Assembly (NCBI RefSeq): GCF_016406085.1
Contig: NZ_JAEHFJ010000012.1
Coordinates: 81,267 to 145,266 of the forward strand
Direction of reading: 5' to 3'
Source of the DNA: Aureibaculum flavum
Lineage (GTDB): Bacteria > Bacteroidota > Bacteroidia > Flavobacteriales > Flavobacteriaceae
DNA length: 64,000 nt
A program made the position numbers and the translations under genes. Shown piece by piece: positions 40,001 through 50,259 of the stretch (the stretch's first letter is position 1; each line of letters opens with the position of its first letter). The notes beneath the pieces are model-generated. The model did no database searches. It was not told the origin of the DNA and worked only from the letters and a program-made list of their open reading frames with translations.

Positions 40001-42228
40001 ATACTACTTTGGTTGATTATGTAGCTTATGGTGTAAATAATGGTATAAATCAAACGCCATTATCTGTTATTTGGGATGATAGCGTCCAAAGTACATTAGA
40101 TAATGCAGGTAACGGACAGTCAATTAGTTTAAGTTCAAACGGAATTGATGGAGATATGTCTGATTGTTGGGAGCCTACTACAAGTGCTCAGGCTTCTGGA
40201 AGGTGTTCAGGTTATCTACCAACATTTGATAGTGATGCTTCAACTAGAATAGCAAGTCCCGGAAATAACAATAACGATCCGGATCATGATGCAGATGGTG
40301 TTGTGGATTCCGTAGATTTAGATGATGATAATGATGGAATCTTAGATACAGTAGAGGGCGATACAGATGCAGATGGCGATTTATTACCGAACCGATTAGA
40401 TTTAGATAGTGATGGTGATGGTATTCCAGATAATGTAGAGGCACAATTGACAATTAATTATATTGCTCCAAATGCAGATACAGAATCAGATTATATAACA
40501 AATAATGGTGTTAACTCGGCTTATTTAAGCGGATTAACACCAGAAAATACGGATGGTACCGATAATCCAGATTATTTAGATTTAGATTCTGATAATGAAG
40601 GTGCTAATGATACTGTCGAGGCCGGTTTAACGCTTTCAAGTAATGATACTGATAATGATGGTTTGGATAATACGAACGACACAACTACAGGTTATTCTGA
40701 CCCAGGAGGAATCGTTGATGACCCTTTAAGTGGTGATAAAGTATTGCCAGATGTTGATTATGACGTTTTAACAGGTGGCGATGTGAATTTTAGAGATGCA
40801 GTTGATAATAGGCCAGATACAGATGGTGATGGGGTTGTAGATGAAGAAGATCGAGATGATGATAATGATGGTATATTGGATGTTGTAGAAGGTTGTGGAG
40901 GGTTAAATGGAGAGTATTATGGCTCAAATGCTACGGTTAATAATATAGCCTCTGCTTTAGCGGTCACTTCAGGTGCACCAGATGCTACTTTTATTGCATC
41001 AAATATTGATTACCCCCAATTTAATGGAGGGATAGGAAATGGTACCAATCTACAGAGTTTTTTGGCAGGTGATGCGGCTTCTTTAAGTAATGATCCTGGT
41101 AATACCAATCGAGGGGTTATATTAATGACTGGTTCCATTTATTTAGAGGCTGGAACATATAATATGCGAGTTCGTTCAGATGATGGGTATCGTGTGAGAA
41201 TTGATGGTGGTACTGTTGCTAGTTATGATGCAAATCAAGGCCCAACTACACGAACTCACGGTAATTTTACTATTGTGGCAAGTGGGTTTTATCCAATAGA
41301 TTTTCTGTATTGGGATCAAGGGGGTGCTTATACTTTTACGGCAGAAATAAGGAAAGGTTCTGAACCCTATGAAGTTGTTGGTTCAAATTATATTGTTGGT
41401 ACTTGTAGAGATGCTGATGGTGACGGTGTTGTAGATGCATTAGATTTAGATAGTGATAATGATGGTATTCCTGATAATGTAGAAGCACAAACCACTATTG
41501 GCTATATTGCTCCGAATACTGATAGTCCTGCTACTTACATTGCAAATAACGGAATAAATTCTGCTTATCTACCTAATGGGCTTACACCAACCAACACAGA
41601 CGGTACTGACAATCCAGATTATTTAGATTTAGATTCTGATAATGAAGGTGCAAATGATACTACAGAAGCTGGAATAACATTAGCGAATAGCGATTCAGAT
41701 GATGATGGTTTAGATGATGCAACAGATGCAACAACAGGTTATTCCGACCCAGGAGGAACAATTGATAATCCATTAATAAACCCTGTAATTTTACCAGATT
41801 CTAATGGTGATGCAACCACAGGAGGAGATGTTGATTATAGAGATGCAATTGGCGAAGCAGATTTAAGTCTAAGAAAAACGGTTGATAATAGCAATCCAAG
41901 TGTAGGAGATAATATTACATTTACAATTGAAATTGCAAATGATGGTCCATCATCAGCAACAGGTATAGAGGTGCAAGATATTCTTCCAGCAGATTTTACA
42001 TATACTCATATTCCGGCCAATTATACAGTATCTCAAGGTGTATTAACTTATAATTCAGGTACGCGAACTATGAATTGGGATGTTGGTAGTTACCTGTTGG
42101 CTTCAGGTAGTTCTATTACACTAACATATACTGTAACTGTTGATGTTTGTGGAGAATTTAAAAACCGAGCTGAGATTACAAATAGTACAGCTTCGGATCC
42201 TGATTCGACGCCAGGTAATGGGCGATAA
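37036..42228 (+). CDS. Giant secreted PPC-like/LTD/PA14/TSP3/DUF11 protein (gene 2)
   Basis: The product of about 1,730 residues has a signal peptide (ending AYA before Gln). Six tandem 138-residue PPC-like beta-sandwich repeats follow (37137-39610), each with WFSFIATT- and YYISVDSYN-type motifs. Next are an LTD domain (39620-40250, VINEVLFDETAGGAANNDEFIELYN), TSP3 stretches, a PA14-like module (40890-41405, GLNGEYYG and VRSDDGYRVRIDGG) bracketed by Cys, more TSP3, and a terminal DUF11 (41854-42228). PA14 and PPC domains commonly bind glycans or act in adhesion. The start is uncertain: TTG 36997, ATG 37015, ATG 37036 or TTG 37051. Confidence 0.85.
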   Translation: MCNLLLEIEVAIKKVILTSLFFLLTIMAYAQPANDDYANAIDVSSIINNCSADAVYTTINATPDGNAGSNWNNGGPLFNVWFSFIATTDQINITVDIGGVKGSQRYSQLALWEDDGITELNSERYFSTASDSDIDVGYVGLTIGETYYISVDSYNSSTDGTFTLCLQDAVDYDFYEGAIDVTTLINSCSADAIYDTRGATPDKNAGSNWDNSGPKFNRWFSFIATTDQINITVDIGGVKGSQRYSQLALWEDDGVTELKSERYFSTASDNDIDVGYVGLTIGETYYISVDSYNSSTDGTFTLCLQDTVNYDFYEGAEDVSSLINSCSGDAIYDTRGATPDKNAGSNWDNSGPKFNRWFSFIATTDQINITVDIGGVKGSQRYSQLALWEDDGVTELNSERYFSTASGNDIDVGYVGLTIGETYYISVDSYNTNTDGTFTLCLQDAVDYDFYEGAEDVSSLINSCSGDAIYDTRGATPDKNAGSNWDNSGPKFNRWFSFIATTDQINITVDIGGVKGSQRYSQLALWEDDGITELNSERYFSTASDNDINMGYVGLTIGETYYISVDSFNTNTDGTFTLCLQDTVDYDFYEGAIDVSSLINSCSADAIYDTRGATPDKNAGSNWNNSGPKFNRWFSFVATTTQIDVTVDVGGVKGSQRYSQLALWEDDGVTELSSERYFSSATGNDIDVGYVGLTIGETYYISVDSYNTSTDGTFTLCLQDTVDYDFYEGAIDVSSLINSCSADAIYDTRGATPDKNAGIHWNNSGPQQNRWFKLTAPSNDQLNITVDIGGTKGNQRNTQLAIWESDGTTEVSSTRYSSGTADVALRVPGLIAGDTYYISVDVTNSGSAGTFTLCIDTANKQGNIVINEVLFDETAGGAANNDEFIELYNAGSTAVDLAGWQLIDGNLLIYNETDFSGSITNSANPFTFNCTGSQVCLGSTILQPGDYAVVWIGQQNASKNAPNASFQAWLGSSTKLNNSGDDIWLYDTNTTLVDYVAYGVNNGINQTPLSVIWDDSVQSTLDNAGNGQSISLSSNGIDGDMSDCWEPTTSAQASGRCSGYLPTFDSDASTRIASPGNNNNDPDHDADGVVDSVDLDDDNDGILDTVEGDTDADGDLLPNRLDLDSDGDGIPDNVEAQLTINYIAPNADTESDYITNNGVNSAYLSGLTPENTDGTDNPDYLDLDSDNEGANDTVEAGLTLSSNDTDNDGLDNTNDTTTGYSDPGGIVDDPLSGDKVLPDVDYDVLTGGDVNFRDAVDNRPDTDGDGVVDEEDRDDDNDGILDVVEGCGGLNGEYYGSNATVNNIASALAVTSGAPDATFIASNIDYPQFNGGIGNGTNLQSFLAGDAASLSNDPGNTNRGVILMTGSIYLEAGTYNMRVRSDDGYRVRIDGGTVASYDANQGPTTRTHGNFTIVASGFYPIDFLYWDQGGAYTFTAEIRKGSEPYEVVGSNYIVGTCRDADGDGVVDALDLDSDNDGIPDNVEAQTTIGYIAPNTDSPATYIANNGINSAYLPNGLTPTNTDGTDNPDYLDLDSDNEGANDTTEAGITLANSDSDDDGLDDATDATTGYSDPGGTIDNPLINPVILPDSNGDATTGGDVDYRDAIGEADLSLRKTVDNSNPSVGDNITFTIEIANDGPSSATGIEVQDILPADFTYTHIPANYTVSQGVLTYNSGTRTMNWDVGSYLLASGSSITLTYTVTVDVCGEFKNRAEITNSTASDPDSTPGNGR
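37137..39610 (+). repeat. Six 414-bp tandem repeats (PPC-like domains)
   Basis: The anchor TGATTTTTAC (TGATTTTTAT in the last copy) recurs at 37551, 37965, 38379, 38793 and 39207, a strict 414-bp (138-codon) period. Units 2-5 are very similar. Units 3 and 4 are almost identical over their first 230 bp or so. Units 1 and 6 are the most diverged, as expected for array ends. Confidence 0.93.
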
Positions 42229-42936
42229 TAATGTCTTTTTACAAGTAGTATTAATCTAGCCTTGCCCTATTTCATTGCAATAGATTTAGGTTCAGCTTGT
42301 TTGGGGTATGTAAGTGCTATAAAACAGGTGTTTATCTTTATTTGTCGCTTCGGATCTTTAGAGTTATTAACAATTATTCAGGGTTATCAACATATTGTTA
42401 ACAATTTAAAATAAGGTGTATATATTCGTTCTAGTAATAAGTGGAAAAATAAAAAGGAGTTACTGATGTTAATCAATTTTGTAATATAAATTAATAAATA
42501 ATTATTGATTTGAATTGCTAATTAACCTGTAACCTTACTGTGGCTGATTTTATGATAGAAGTCTATATGTCAGTTTTAACCAAAAAAAATAGAATTTAAG
42601 CACTAGCTATAAATTTAAGTGTTTTTATTCTGATTCTAGGAGGCTGAAACTACATTCTTTCTAAAATGGTTATTCCTTTAAAGTAAATTTTACTGATTGT
42701 AAAGATGTATCTCACGTTTGGTTTGATTATGCCAACGGTGGTATTCTGTATGCTTTAATTTCGATGTTGAGTTGGTAGCTTTACCATTTTTCAGTGTGCC
42801 CTATTTGTATGGGTATTTACAGGTTGCGTTCTATAACCTTAAGCTTATGAAGTTTTATAAAAAAAATAATAAATCATACTGGGAGTTTTCAGGTTGAGGT
42901 AGTTATAGTTTAATAATACTGTTTAAATAAGAATTC
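42229..42936. other. Intergenic and long leader region of giant gene 3
   Basis: The 708-bp gap holds the gene 3 promoter (42363-42428) and a leader of about 500 nt. TAGTAATAAGTGGA (42432-42445) and a segment around ACCTGTAACCTTACT (from 42524) match the gene 4 leader at the same 91-92 bp offset. A short open stretch at about 42667-42778 lacks a start codon. I see no supported gene. Confidence 0.55.
42363..42428 (+). promoter_or_regulatory. Giant gene 3 promoter with iterated boxes
   Basis: Box 1 GTTATTAACAAT (42363), box 2 GTTATCAACAT (42383) and box 3 TTGTTAACAAT (42395) are followed by -7 box TATATTCG (42421-42428). Start-to-start spacings are 20, 12 and 26 bp. Confidence 0.65.
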
Positions 42937-45900
42937 TTGAAAAAAGTGGATCAGAAATTCAGAAAGTTATTTTTCCTTATAATAATAGTTTTTACTCAAA
43001 TTGGGAATAGTCAATTAAGTGAATTACATTATTTACCTCCATTAAAGCAGGATAGTAATAACGTTGCAATTCAACAGCAAACAATTTATTTATCAACTCC
43101 TGAAACTACTGCTTTCACAGTCAATGTTTATCTAGGAACAAACCCAGTAGCAATTACTTCCTTTTCATTATCAAAAGCTACGCCTATTTCTTACGGATTG
43201 GGTAATGGTGATAACAATGTTACATTGGTTACTAATGCTAATACTGGAATTGTATTGGCGAATAGTGGTTTGCGTTTTGAAGCTCCTGGAGGAGAAAAGT
43301 TTTATGTAAATTATCGAGGTAGGTCTGGGTCACAGGCGGCTTCAATCACTTCTAAAGGAAGGGCAGCTTTAGGTCAGAATTTCAAATGGGGAGGTGCTCC
43401 AATAGAAGCAAATCATGCTTCTATGAGTGCCACTTTAGGAATAATGGCAACCGAGAATAACACTTCAGTAACCATTAGTGGATATGATCCTAATTGCGAA
43501 TTTCGTTTGGGAGGAGATGTCGATGGTATTACCGCAAATGCTATCACAATAACACTACAGAGAGGACAATCTTATGTGCTTGAAGCGGCAAAAAATGCTA
43601 CTAATGCTAACATTGATGGTTGGATTGGGGCTTCGATAGTTTCAGATAAAGATATAGCCATAAGTAATGGTATGCTAAATTTTGGTATTAATTCTGGAAG
43701 TGGAAGTAGGGATGCTGGTGCAGATCAGCCAGTGCCAGAAGATAAGTTAGGAAAAGAATATGTTTTTGTGCGTGGTAATGGTGGTGCAACAAACGAGTTT
43801 GTGGTTATCATAGGAACGCAAGCGAATACTAATATTTATGTTAATGGCAGTGCTACAGCCTATGCAAATATAGGAGTTGGAGATTATGTGGAAATTCCTT
43901 CTAGTTATTATTCTGGAACTTCAGTAGGTGATAATATGTTTGTTTCTTCTACTAAAGATGTATATGCCTATCAAGTAATTTCTGGAGATTCTGGAATACA
44001 CACGGTAAGTTTAAATTTTGTGGCACCTGTAAATTGTTTAATGCCAGATACCATGGATTATATTCATGATATTGAAGATATTTCAGGAATCACTGCATCT
44101 GGAGGATTGTTTATAATTGCTTCTACCACAACTGCCAATTCAGATATTATTGTAACAGATGATACTGGAGTAGTTACTTTGCCAACAGAAGCAGTCGTTG
44201 CCGGGTCAGCAGATTGGAAAACATTTTATGTTGCTGGTCTCACGGGTGATGTTTCTGTAACGTCAACAGGTCCTATTGCGGTTGGTTTTTTAGGTTTTAA
44301 TGGGGCTAGAGGTGTTGCAGGTTATTTTTCTGGCTTTGATACGGTCCCTGTAATTGACTTAGAAGTAGTAGGAGGAGGCTGTCTACCAGGAGCAACGGTA
44401 GAAGTTGTTGATAAAGATTTTGAAACTTACCAGTGGTTTGATGATGGTGTGTTGGTACCAGGAGCTACCAATCCAGCTTATGACCCAACGCATTCTGGAG
44501 ATTATTTCGTCAGAGTAACGAAAGGAGGTTGTACTTATGACTCACAGCCTATAGCTGCTTATTATTGTAACCCTGATATTGTAATTACTAAAACAGCTGA
44601 TGTGCTCGAAGTAATTGAAGGTGGTACTATTATTTTTGAGATTGAAGTTGAAAGTAGAGGTGTTAATTCTGTTACAAATTTAGCGGTTACGGATGTAATT
44701 CCTGCTGGATTGAGCGTAGTAAGTGTAAATGTAAGTATTGGCTCATGGTCAGCACCGAACTGGATTGTGGGCACATTAACGAGTGGTCAAATAGAAACGA
44801 TAACTATAGAGGCAGTAGCGAATGAAATATCGGGTCTCGAACAGCGTTTGGATCGCACAAATATAGCAACAAATAGTCAAGACCAAACGGATAGTAATAA
44901 TACTACTGATGTTCCATCCGTTGCCTTTTCAATCTTAAGAGATACAGATAAGGATGGTTTCGCTGATGCGTATGACTTGGATGATGACAATGATGGGGTT
45001 TTAGATACGGTAGAATCTAATGGAAATGATCCAAGTGCCGATGCTGATTCAGATGGCATACCAAATTATTTAGACGCTGATTTTTGCTCTCTAAATTCAT
45101 ATTCTGTTTGTACAAATTTAGATGTTGATAATGATGGTATTCCAAATCATCTTGATCTTGATAGTGATGGTGATGGAATTCCGGATAATGTTGAAGCTCA
45201 ACTAACAATTGGTTATGTCGCTCCAAATGCTGATACTGATTCAGATTATATAACAAATGTAGGTGTAAATTCTGCCTATTTAGGCGGTTTGTCACCAGAA
45301 AATACAGACGGAACAGATACTCCTGATTATTTAGATACAAACTCTGATAATGACAGTTTAAATGATACTGCAGAAGCCGGTATTGCACTAAATGGAGTGG
45401 ATGCTGATAACGATGGATTGGATGATGGAACAGATTCAAATACGAGTGGATATGCAGATCCAGGTGGAACCATTGATAATCCAATAACAGGTCCATTAGC
45501 ATTACTTGATTCTGATAATGACGCCAATTCTGGTGGTGACGTAGATTTTAGAGATACAATAGATAATAGACCTGATAATGATGGAGATGGAATTGTAGAT
45601 GACGAAGATTTTGATGATGATAATGATGGTATTTTAGATACCGATGAAGGTTGTGGAAACTTGGTTATAAATGGAAGTTTTGAAGCTCAGGATTTTAGTA
45701 GTGAAATAGAGTTTCCAAATTCAGATCCTAATAATACCGATGCTTCGGGTACTTTTATCGGTGCGACTTATAATACAAATACATTATATGGTTGGAATTA
45801 TACTCAAAATTTAGACGGTTGGATTGGTGGTCAAAGTCCTACTTGGTCATCAGATAGTTTTGCAACAGCTTACAAGGGTAATCAATACATAGACGTTGTT

Positions 45901-48900
45901 GGTAGTAATAATGTTACCGGTGGTGTTAATGGTATTTTATCACAAGTTATCAATACAATACCTGGTAATTCTTATACTTTTTCTTTTCATTGGGGAGAAG
46001 ATGTAGGGCATGGTAATGGATCAAGTATTACCCTAGAAGTAGATGTGTTAGACGCAACTAATAATCCTCTCATTGATGAGACTATTACAGCAAGTGCTCA
46101 AGGTCCAATTGGCGGAATTATTGGGCCTAGAAATTGGTATTATTACAGTCAGACATTCATAGCAACTACAACTCAAACTACAATACAATTCCAAGCGATA
46201 CCTCCTGCCGGTTCTTCATCTGCAGGGGCTGATATAGATTATGTGAGTGTAGTAAATACAGGAGGTTGTCAAGATACCGATAACGATGGTGTTATAGATG
46301 CTTTTGATTTAGATAGTGATAATGACGGAATTTACGATGCTGTTGAAGCAGGTCATAATCAATCCCATACTAATGGAGAGGTAAATGGAGCTGTTGGTAT
46401 AGATGGTGTTCCAAATGCGGTTCAAGATGATCCAGATAGAGAAACTATAAATTATACAGTGGCTGATTCTGATGGGGATGCTATAATTGACGCCCAAGAA
46501 TTAGATGCTGATAATGACGGTTGTAATGATGTTAATGAAGCTGGGTTTACAGATGGAGATGCTAATGGTTTACTAGGTTCAGGGACTTATGGTTCAGGTT
46601 TGTTGGTAGATACAAATGGAGTGGTAATAAGCGGCTCAGACGGATATACAATTCCTGCCGATGCAAATACTAATACAGTTTTTGATTTTACAGAAGCTGG
46701 GTCCAACTTTTCGATAACCAATCAACCTTTCGATATAAATATTTACGAAACTGAGGCAGGTAGCTTTAGTGTGGTAACTTCTGGTGGAAATCTTGCATAT
46801 CAATGGCAAGAAAGTACAGATAGCGGGGTAACTTTTAATGATTTAACTGATACTGGAATTTATTCAGGAACAAATACCGCTAACTTAGTAATTACAGGTG
46901 TCCCAACTTCTATAGACGATAATCAATATAGGGTTGTAGTCACCAATTTAACGTTAATATGTAATGAGATTATATCTTCGGCCGCTACAATAGCTGTTTT
47001 GGTAGATATAGACACTGATGGCGATGGCATTTTAAATAGAATTGATTTAGATGATGATAATGATGGGATACCTGATTTAGAAGAAAGTCAATGTGAAGTA
47101 AGTATATCTCCAGGTGTTCCGCCAAGTGCTAATTCGGCAATGAGTTTAGGATCAGGTCTGTACACCGATTTTAACGGGTATTGGACTTCGGCAGTTGGTG
47201 CTATTAATTCGGTACGACCTGATAATACATCGAACTTATTAGCTTTTGAGGTAGGAAGTCAAACATATGCCACAGGTGTGGTTAGCAGCAGGTTAATAGA
47301 TAGCGATAGTGATGGGTTGTTTGATGCTTTGGATACTGATGGTAATGGGACAGGAGATTTGGCTTTAGTAGAAACATCTTGGACGGCACTTACGCCAGTT
47401 AGAGATATACATACGGGTATACGTTTAGAAGGATCTGCTCTAGATGGAAATGCCACGGCTGCCGTTGGCCCGCTTTTAACATCTGGAGGAGCCCCTTTTA
47501 ATCCTTATTTGAACCAAGGAGTTAGAGGTTTAAATTTAGCATATTCAATAGCGAATATTGGAGATGTTTGGTATTTTAATATTCAAGGAATACAGATGAG
47601 TGCTTATGGCGATGGAGTGCATGATATTTTAATAACTCAAGTTGCACAGCCTGGAAGCTCAACTTTCAATGTATTACACCTTATTGATAATTCGGGTCAT
47701 TTTATAGGTAATGGAGTTTCGGTAAATTGGAATACAGTGAGTTCTATGGGTAATCATATAGTTGATCAATATAATACGAATGACTCGGTAAGTGGTACCA
47801 ATCAACCAAAAGGCATACGTTTTGCAGCTATTGAACTTTCTGAGTTTAATTTAACACCTGCAGAAGTAACAAATGCTGTTGCTTTGCGATTAGAAATATC
47901 TTCAGATGCTGATCCTGCATTTTTTGCTGTAAATGATGCTAGTTTTTTATCTAATTGTGTTGATGTTGATACGGATTTAGATGGTATTCCAGATTCGTTA
48001 GATTTAGATTCTGATAATGATGGTATTTATGACTTACAAGAAAGTGGTGCTTTAAATGTTTCAGGAGTACATGATAGTAATAACGATGGTGTTATTGATG
48101 GACCAGCATCTTCTTTTGGAGATAATGGATTGTTTACGGCAATTGAAAATAATGATACTTCAGGAGCTACAATAAATTATTCCATTAGTGACTCTGATAG
48201 TGACTCTGTATATGATGCCTATGAATTAGATGCTGATAATGACAATTGTTATGATGTTAATGAGGCTGGATTTACAGATGGTGATGCCGATGGGCTATTA
48301 GGTTCAGGGACTTTAGGGTCTGGTTTAACAGTAAATTCGGATGGAGTTGTAACTAGTGGTTCAGACGGGTATACTACTCCAGATGATTTAAACACAAATA
48401 GTACTTATGATTTTCAAGAATTTGGTGCAGTCCCAGTTATTTCTGACCAGCCTGATGATGATTCTGTTTGTTTTGGTGAGAATGCTATATTTGAAGTAAC
48501 GGCTTCAGGTGCAAACCTAACATATCAATGGCAAGTGAGCACTGATGGAGGGACTACGTTTGGTGATATTAGTAATAGTTCACTATATAATGGTGCTACC
48601 ACGGCAACGCTGAATGTTATTACCCCAGCACAAACTTTTCATAATTATCAATACCAAGTAATTATTACTGATAGTGCATTTAGTTGTGGTTTTGCAACCT
48701 CAGATGTCGCAGTGTTGACTTTACAAGCACAACCCGATGCAGGGAATAATGGAACTTTAAATTTGTGTGAAGATGATATTGCAACTTTATTACAATTACA
48801 AACAGCGATTACCGGCGAAGATGCAGGTGGAACCTGGAGTCCGGCTTTGGCACCCAATGTAACTACTTATACCTATACGGTAGCAGCAACCTCTCCATGT

Positions 48901-50259
48901 GCAACAGATGATATGTCAATAGTGACCGTAACATATCAAGCTCAACCCAATGCAGGAAATAACGGAGACTTAACCTTATGTGAAGATGAAACGGTAACCT
49001 TATCACAATTACAAACTGCAATTATAGGCGAGGATGCAGGTGGAACATGGAGTCCCACTTTAGCTCCTAATGTAACTACTTATACCTATACAGTAGCGGC
49101 AACCTCACCATGTACAACCGAAGATATAGCTACTGTAACAGTTAATTATACGGCAAAACCAAATGCAGCAACCGATGGTGCCTTAGTCTTATGTTCAAAT
49201 GAGCACTTAACAACGGCGTTATTGTTTGCAGAATTAGGAGGAGCTCCTGATGCCGGAGGGGTTTGGACTCCTGCCTTGGCTGGAGCGGGTACTTATACAT
49301 ATACCGTAAATGGAAGTGGAACTTGTTCTAGTGAGAGTGATACAAGTGTGGTCGTGGTAAGTGAAACCGATGTTAATTATTCAATATCAAGTTTAGATCC
49401 TTCAACCTGCTCTGGATCTAATGGTCTAATAATTATATATGATTTAACGCCAAGTACGGTTTATAGTGTCAGTTATACGGATGACGGAACAAATGTGAGT
49501 CCAGCAACTTTTACTACTAATTCTAGTGGCCAATTTGCAATTACAGGGTTAGAAAGTGGAAGTTACACAAATATTGTAGTTACTTTATTAGGGTGCACAA
49601 GTACATCTGGCTCAGTTACTTTAAATGACCCAATGCCTCCACCCGCCCCCATAAGTGGAGGTGATAAAACGGAATGTGCTCTCATGCCTGTGCAAACATT
49701 AACAGCAACAGCAGTAGCACCTTCTGGTTCAGATCTTATTTGGTACGATGCAGTAACTGGCGGTACTGTTATTACAAGTGCTACACTTGATGTGGTTGGA
49801 ACAGTTACTTATTATGCGGCCAGTTTAGACAGAACCACTGGTTGTGAGAGTATTTTAAGAACAGCCGTTTCTTTAACTATTGAGGGTTGTAATGCTGACT
49901 TAAGTTTAAAAAAGACAGTTAACAATTCAACTCCGGGAGTAGGTGATGATATAACCTTTACAATTATTCTTAGAAACGATGGTCCAGCTGATGCAACTGC
50001 AGTTACCATTAGAGATATAATACCAAGTGACTTTAATTATGCACATCCTAATTTTGTAACCAGTGAAGGTGCGGTAAGTTTCAATTCGGGTACAGGTGCT
50101 TTAACTTGGGATTTAGGGTCTTATGTATTAGCAAGTGGAAGTAGTTTGACATTAGCTTACACAGTCACTGTTAATGTATGTGGCGAGTTTGTTAATAAAG
50201 TGGAAGTGGTAAGTAGCTCTCAATCAGATCCTGATTCTACACCTAGTAACGGAGGTTAA
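42937..50259 (+). CDS. Giant secreted IgGFc-binding-like/TSP3/DUF11 protein (gene 3)
   Basis: The 2,440-residue product starts at a TTG (MKKVDQKFRKLFFLIIIVF) and is cleaved before Gln (GNS-QLSE). Residues 25-478 resemble the IgGFc-binding N-terminal domain seen in bacterial surface proteins. An Ig-like domain, an internal DUF11, TSP3 stretches and a carbohydrate-binding-like module (45645-46270, INGSFEAQDFSSEIEF) follow. A second Cys-bracketed module (47090-47960), Ig-like domains, three 71-residue repeats (48730-49360) and a terminal DUF11 (49891-50259) complete it. No ATG is available near the signal peptide. Probably an adhesin or matrix protein. Confidence 0.85.
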   Translation: MKKVDQKFRKLFFLIIIVFTQIGNSQLSELHYLPPLKQDSNNVAIQQQTIYLSTPETTAFTVNVYLGTNPVAITSFSLSKATPISYGLGNGDNNVTLVTNANTGIVLANSGLRFEAPGGEKFYVNYRGRSGSQAASITSKGRAALGQNFKWGGAPIEANHASMSATLGIMATENNTSVTISGYDPNCEFRLGGDVDGITANAITITLQRGQSYVLEAAKNATNANIDGWIGASIVSDKDIAISNGMLNFGINSGSGSRDAGADQPVPEDKLGKEYVFVRGNGGATNEFVVIIGTQANTNIYVNGSATAYANIGVGDYVEIPSSYYSGTSVGDNMFVSSTKDVYAYQVISGDSGIHTVSLNFVAPVNCLMPDTMDYIHDIEDISGITASGGLFIIASTTTANSDIIVTDDTGVVTLPTEAVVAGSADWKTFYVAGLTGDVSVTSTGPIAVGFLGFNGARGVAGYFSGFDTVPVIDLEVVGGGCLPGATVEVVDKDFETYQWFDDGVLVPGATNPAYDPTHSGDYFVRVTKGGCTYDSQPIAAYYCNPDIVITKTADVLEVIEGGTIIFEIEVESRGVNSVTNLAVTDVIPAGLSVVSVNVSIGSWSAPNWIVGTLTSGQIETITIEAVANEISGLEQRLDRTNIATNSQDQTDSNNTTDVPSVAFSILRDTDKDGFADAYDLDDDNDGVLDTVESNGNDPSADADSDGIPNYLDADFCSLNSYSVCTNLDVDNDGIPNHLDLDSDGDGIPDNVEAQLTIGYVAPNADTDSDYITNVGVNSAYLGGLSPENTDGTDTPDYLDTNSDNDSLNDTAEAGIALNGVDADNDGLDDGTDSNTSGYADPGGTIDNPITGPLALLDSDNDANSGGDVDFRDTIDNRPDNDGDGIVDDEDFDDDNDGILDTDEGCGNLVINGSFEAQDFSSEIEFPNSDPNNTDASGTFIGATYNTNTLYGWNYTQNLDGWIGGQSPTWSSDSFATAYKGNQYIDVVGSNNVTGGVNGILSQVINTIPGNSYTFSFHWGEDVGHGNGSSITLEVDVLDATNNPLIDETITASAQGPIGGIIGPRNWYYYSQTFIATTTQTTIQFQAIPPAGSSSAGADIDYVSVVNTGGCQDTDNDGVIDAFDLDSDNDGIYDAVEAGHNQSHTNGEVNGAVGIDGVPNAVQDDPDRETINYTVADSDGDAIIDAQELDADNDGCNDVNEAGFTDGDANGLLGSGTYGSGLLVDTNGVVISGSDGYTIPADANTNTVFDFTEAGSNFSITNQPFDINIYETEAGSFSVVTSGGNLAYQWQESTDSGVTFNDLTDTGIYSGTNTANLVITGVPTSIDDNQYRVVVTNLTLICNEIISSAATIAVLVDIDTDGDGILNRIDLDDDNDGIPDLEESQCEVSISPGVPPSANSAMSLGSGLYTDFNGYWTSAVGAINSVRPDNTSNLLAFEVGSQTYATGVVSSRLIDSDSDGLFDALDTDGNGTGDLALVETSWTALTPVRDIHTGIRLEGSALDGNATAAVGPLLTSGGAPFNPYLNQGVRGLNLAYSIANIGDVWYFNIQGIQMSAYGDGVHDILITQVAQPGSSTFNVLHLIDNSGHFIGNGVSVNWNTVSSMGNHIVDQYNTNDSVSGTNQPKGIRFAAIELSEFNLTPAEVTNAVALRLEISSDADPAFFAVNDASFLSNCVDVDTDLDGIPDSLDLDSDNDGIYDLQESGALNVSGVHDSNNDGVIDGPASSFGDNGLFTAIENNDTSGATINYSISDSDSDSVYDAYELDADNDNCYDVNEAGFTDGDADGLLGSGTLGSGLTVNSDGVVTSGSDGYTTPDDLNTNSTYDFQEFGAVPVISDQPDDDSVCFGENAIFEVTASGANLTYQWQVSTDGGTTFGDISNSSLYNGATTATLNVITPAQTFHNYQYQVIITDSAFSCGFATSDVAVLTLQAQPDAGNNGTLNLCEDDIATLLQLQTAITGEDAGGTWSPALAPNVTTYTYTVAATSPCATDDMSIVTVTYQAQPNAGNNGDLTLCEDETVTLSQLQTAIIGEDAGGTWSPTLAPNVTTYTYTVAATSPCTTEDIATVTVNYTAKPNAATDGALVLCSNEHLTTALLFAELGGAPDAGGVWTPALAGAGTYTYTVNGSGTCSSESDTSVVVVSETDVNYSISSLDPSTCSGSNGLIIIYDLTPSTVYSVSYTDDGTNVSPATFTTNSSGQFAITGLESGSYTNIVVTLLGCTSTSGSVTLNDPMPPPAPISGGDKTECALMPVQTLTATAVAPSGSDLIWYDAVTGGTVITSATLDVVGTVTYYAASLDRTTGCESILRTAVSLTIEGCNADLSLKKTVNNSTPGVGDDITFTIILRNDGPADATAVTIRDIIPSDFNYAHPNFVTSEGAVSFNSGTGALTWDLGSYVLASGSSLTLAYTVTVNVCGEFVNKVEVVSSSQSDPDSTPSNGG
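48730..49366 (+). repeat. Three 213-bp repeats in gene 3
   Basis: Units starting at about 48730, 48943 and 49156 share a 71-codon period with LCEDxxxTLxQLQTAIxGEDAG and TYTYTVAATSPC motifs. The first two are close; the third has diverged (LCSNEHLTTALLFAELGGAPDAG). Confidence 0.85.

Noticed and set aside
42667..42778. Open stretch of about 37 codons in the gene 3 leader with a protein-like reading (VSHVWFDYANGGILYAL)
   Set aside because: It has no start codon or upstream promoter of its own and no match that I recognise; chance or a decayed fragment is more likely.
34145..45502. Long antisense open frames inside the giant genes (for example 34145-34441, 45017-45502)
   Set aside because: They arise from the Asp-rich GAT-biased TSP3 codons on the other strand and encode His/Leu/Tyr-rich low-complexity sequence.
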